The notes under the pieces: model-generated
The model's input: only the letters and a program-made list of their open reading frames with translations
Database searches by the model: none
Told to the model about the DNA's origin: nothing
Assembly (NCBI GenBank): GCA_903860995.1
Contig: CAIOSS010000643.1
Location: 1 to 5,082, forward strand
DNA: 5,082 nt
Direction: 5' to 3'
Source of the DNA: an uncultured delta proteobacterium
Lineage (GTDB): Bacteria > Myxococcota_A > Polyangia > Polyangiales > Ga0077539
Translations under genes and position numbers: made by a program
Shown: one piece after another, positions 5,013-5,082 of the stretch
Numbering within the stretch: the first letter of the stretch is position 1
Layout of the letters: each line of letters begins with the position of its first letter

Positions 5013-5082
5013 GCGTGGTCACGGTAGTCGATGGGGATCTCGACCTGGCTGATCACGCTGGGTGATGTTCCAAACGAAACCC
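4955..5082 (-). CDS. Possible C-terminal end of a minus-strand gene entering the window
   Basis: The minus strand from 5080 to the TGA at 4955-4957 is open for 41 codons. Its first half reads SVISQVEIPIDYRDHAHV, with nearly all codons ending in G or C, which looks like real protein. The second half (TERPSARGFDAIRAGM) is less convincing and lies opposite the small plus-strand gene. The plus strand here offers only an 18-codon GTG frame (5009-5065) and frames beginning at ATG 5031 and ATG 5065. Which strand is coding cannot be settled from 128 bases. Confidence 0.25.
   Translation of the reverse strand, partial: VSFGTSPSVISQVEIPIDYRDHAHVTERPSARGFDAIRAGM

Noticed and set aside
1..5082. tRNA genes, CRISPR arrays, insertion-sequence ends or long direct repeats
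   Set aside because: I looked for regularly spaced repeats, cloverleaf-like segments and terminal inverted repeats and saw none; only the short inverted elements listed are present.

Overview
The window is GC-rich and bacterial. Coding is strongly biased to G or C at third codon positions, Shine-Dalgarno sites are clear before several genes, and there are overlapping start/stop codons. The composition would suit a high-GC group such as Myxococcota or Actinobacteria, but nothing here fixes the lineage. Because the DNA is so GC-rich, many long open frames are antisense or frame-shifted shadows. I kept frames on protein-like sequence, codon bias, ribosome binding sites and gene spacing.

Left part (1-2071). 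Base 115 down to base 1 on the minus strand is the start of a gene leaving the window; its 38 visible residues resemble the N-terminus of an ECF-type sigma factor. After a gap of about 220 bases, two plus-strand genes follow. The first (334-1212) encodes an alanine/glycine-rich protein ending in a long glycine-zipper hydrophobic segment. The second (1346-2071) encodes a protein with one membrane segment, a long charged coiled coil and a Met-rich tail. Both look membrane-associated. I do not recognise a named function for either.

Middle part (2072-4579). A 250-base leader with inverted repeats precedes a tight two-gene operon joined by an ATGA overlap. The first gene encodes two CBS-like domains followed by a HEPN-like domain with an intact Arg-Asn-x3-His motif, the signature of HEPN ribonucleases. 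The second encodes an SF2/SNF2-like (RapA-like) ATPase-helicase scaffold. It keeps DEAH, but the Walker A Lys/Thr and the motif VI arginines are replaced. The likely picture is a nucleotide-sensing RNase effector paired with a degenerate helicase-like partner, a plausible undescribed defence or stress module. Base composition drops here to about 55-60% GC in sampled 60-base blocks, against about 80% in the first glycine-zipper gene, which fits horizontal acquisition.

Right part (4580-5082). About 260 bases hold no recognisable gene. A small basic open frame (4842-5012) with a textbook Shine-Dalgarno follows. The last 130 bases are ambiguous: a short GTG frame, a new ATG at 5065, and a minus-strand frame that also reads like the C-terminus of a gene entering from outside.
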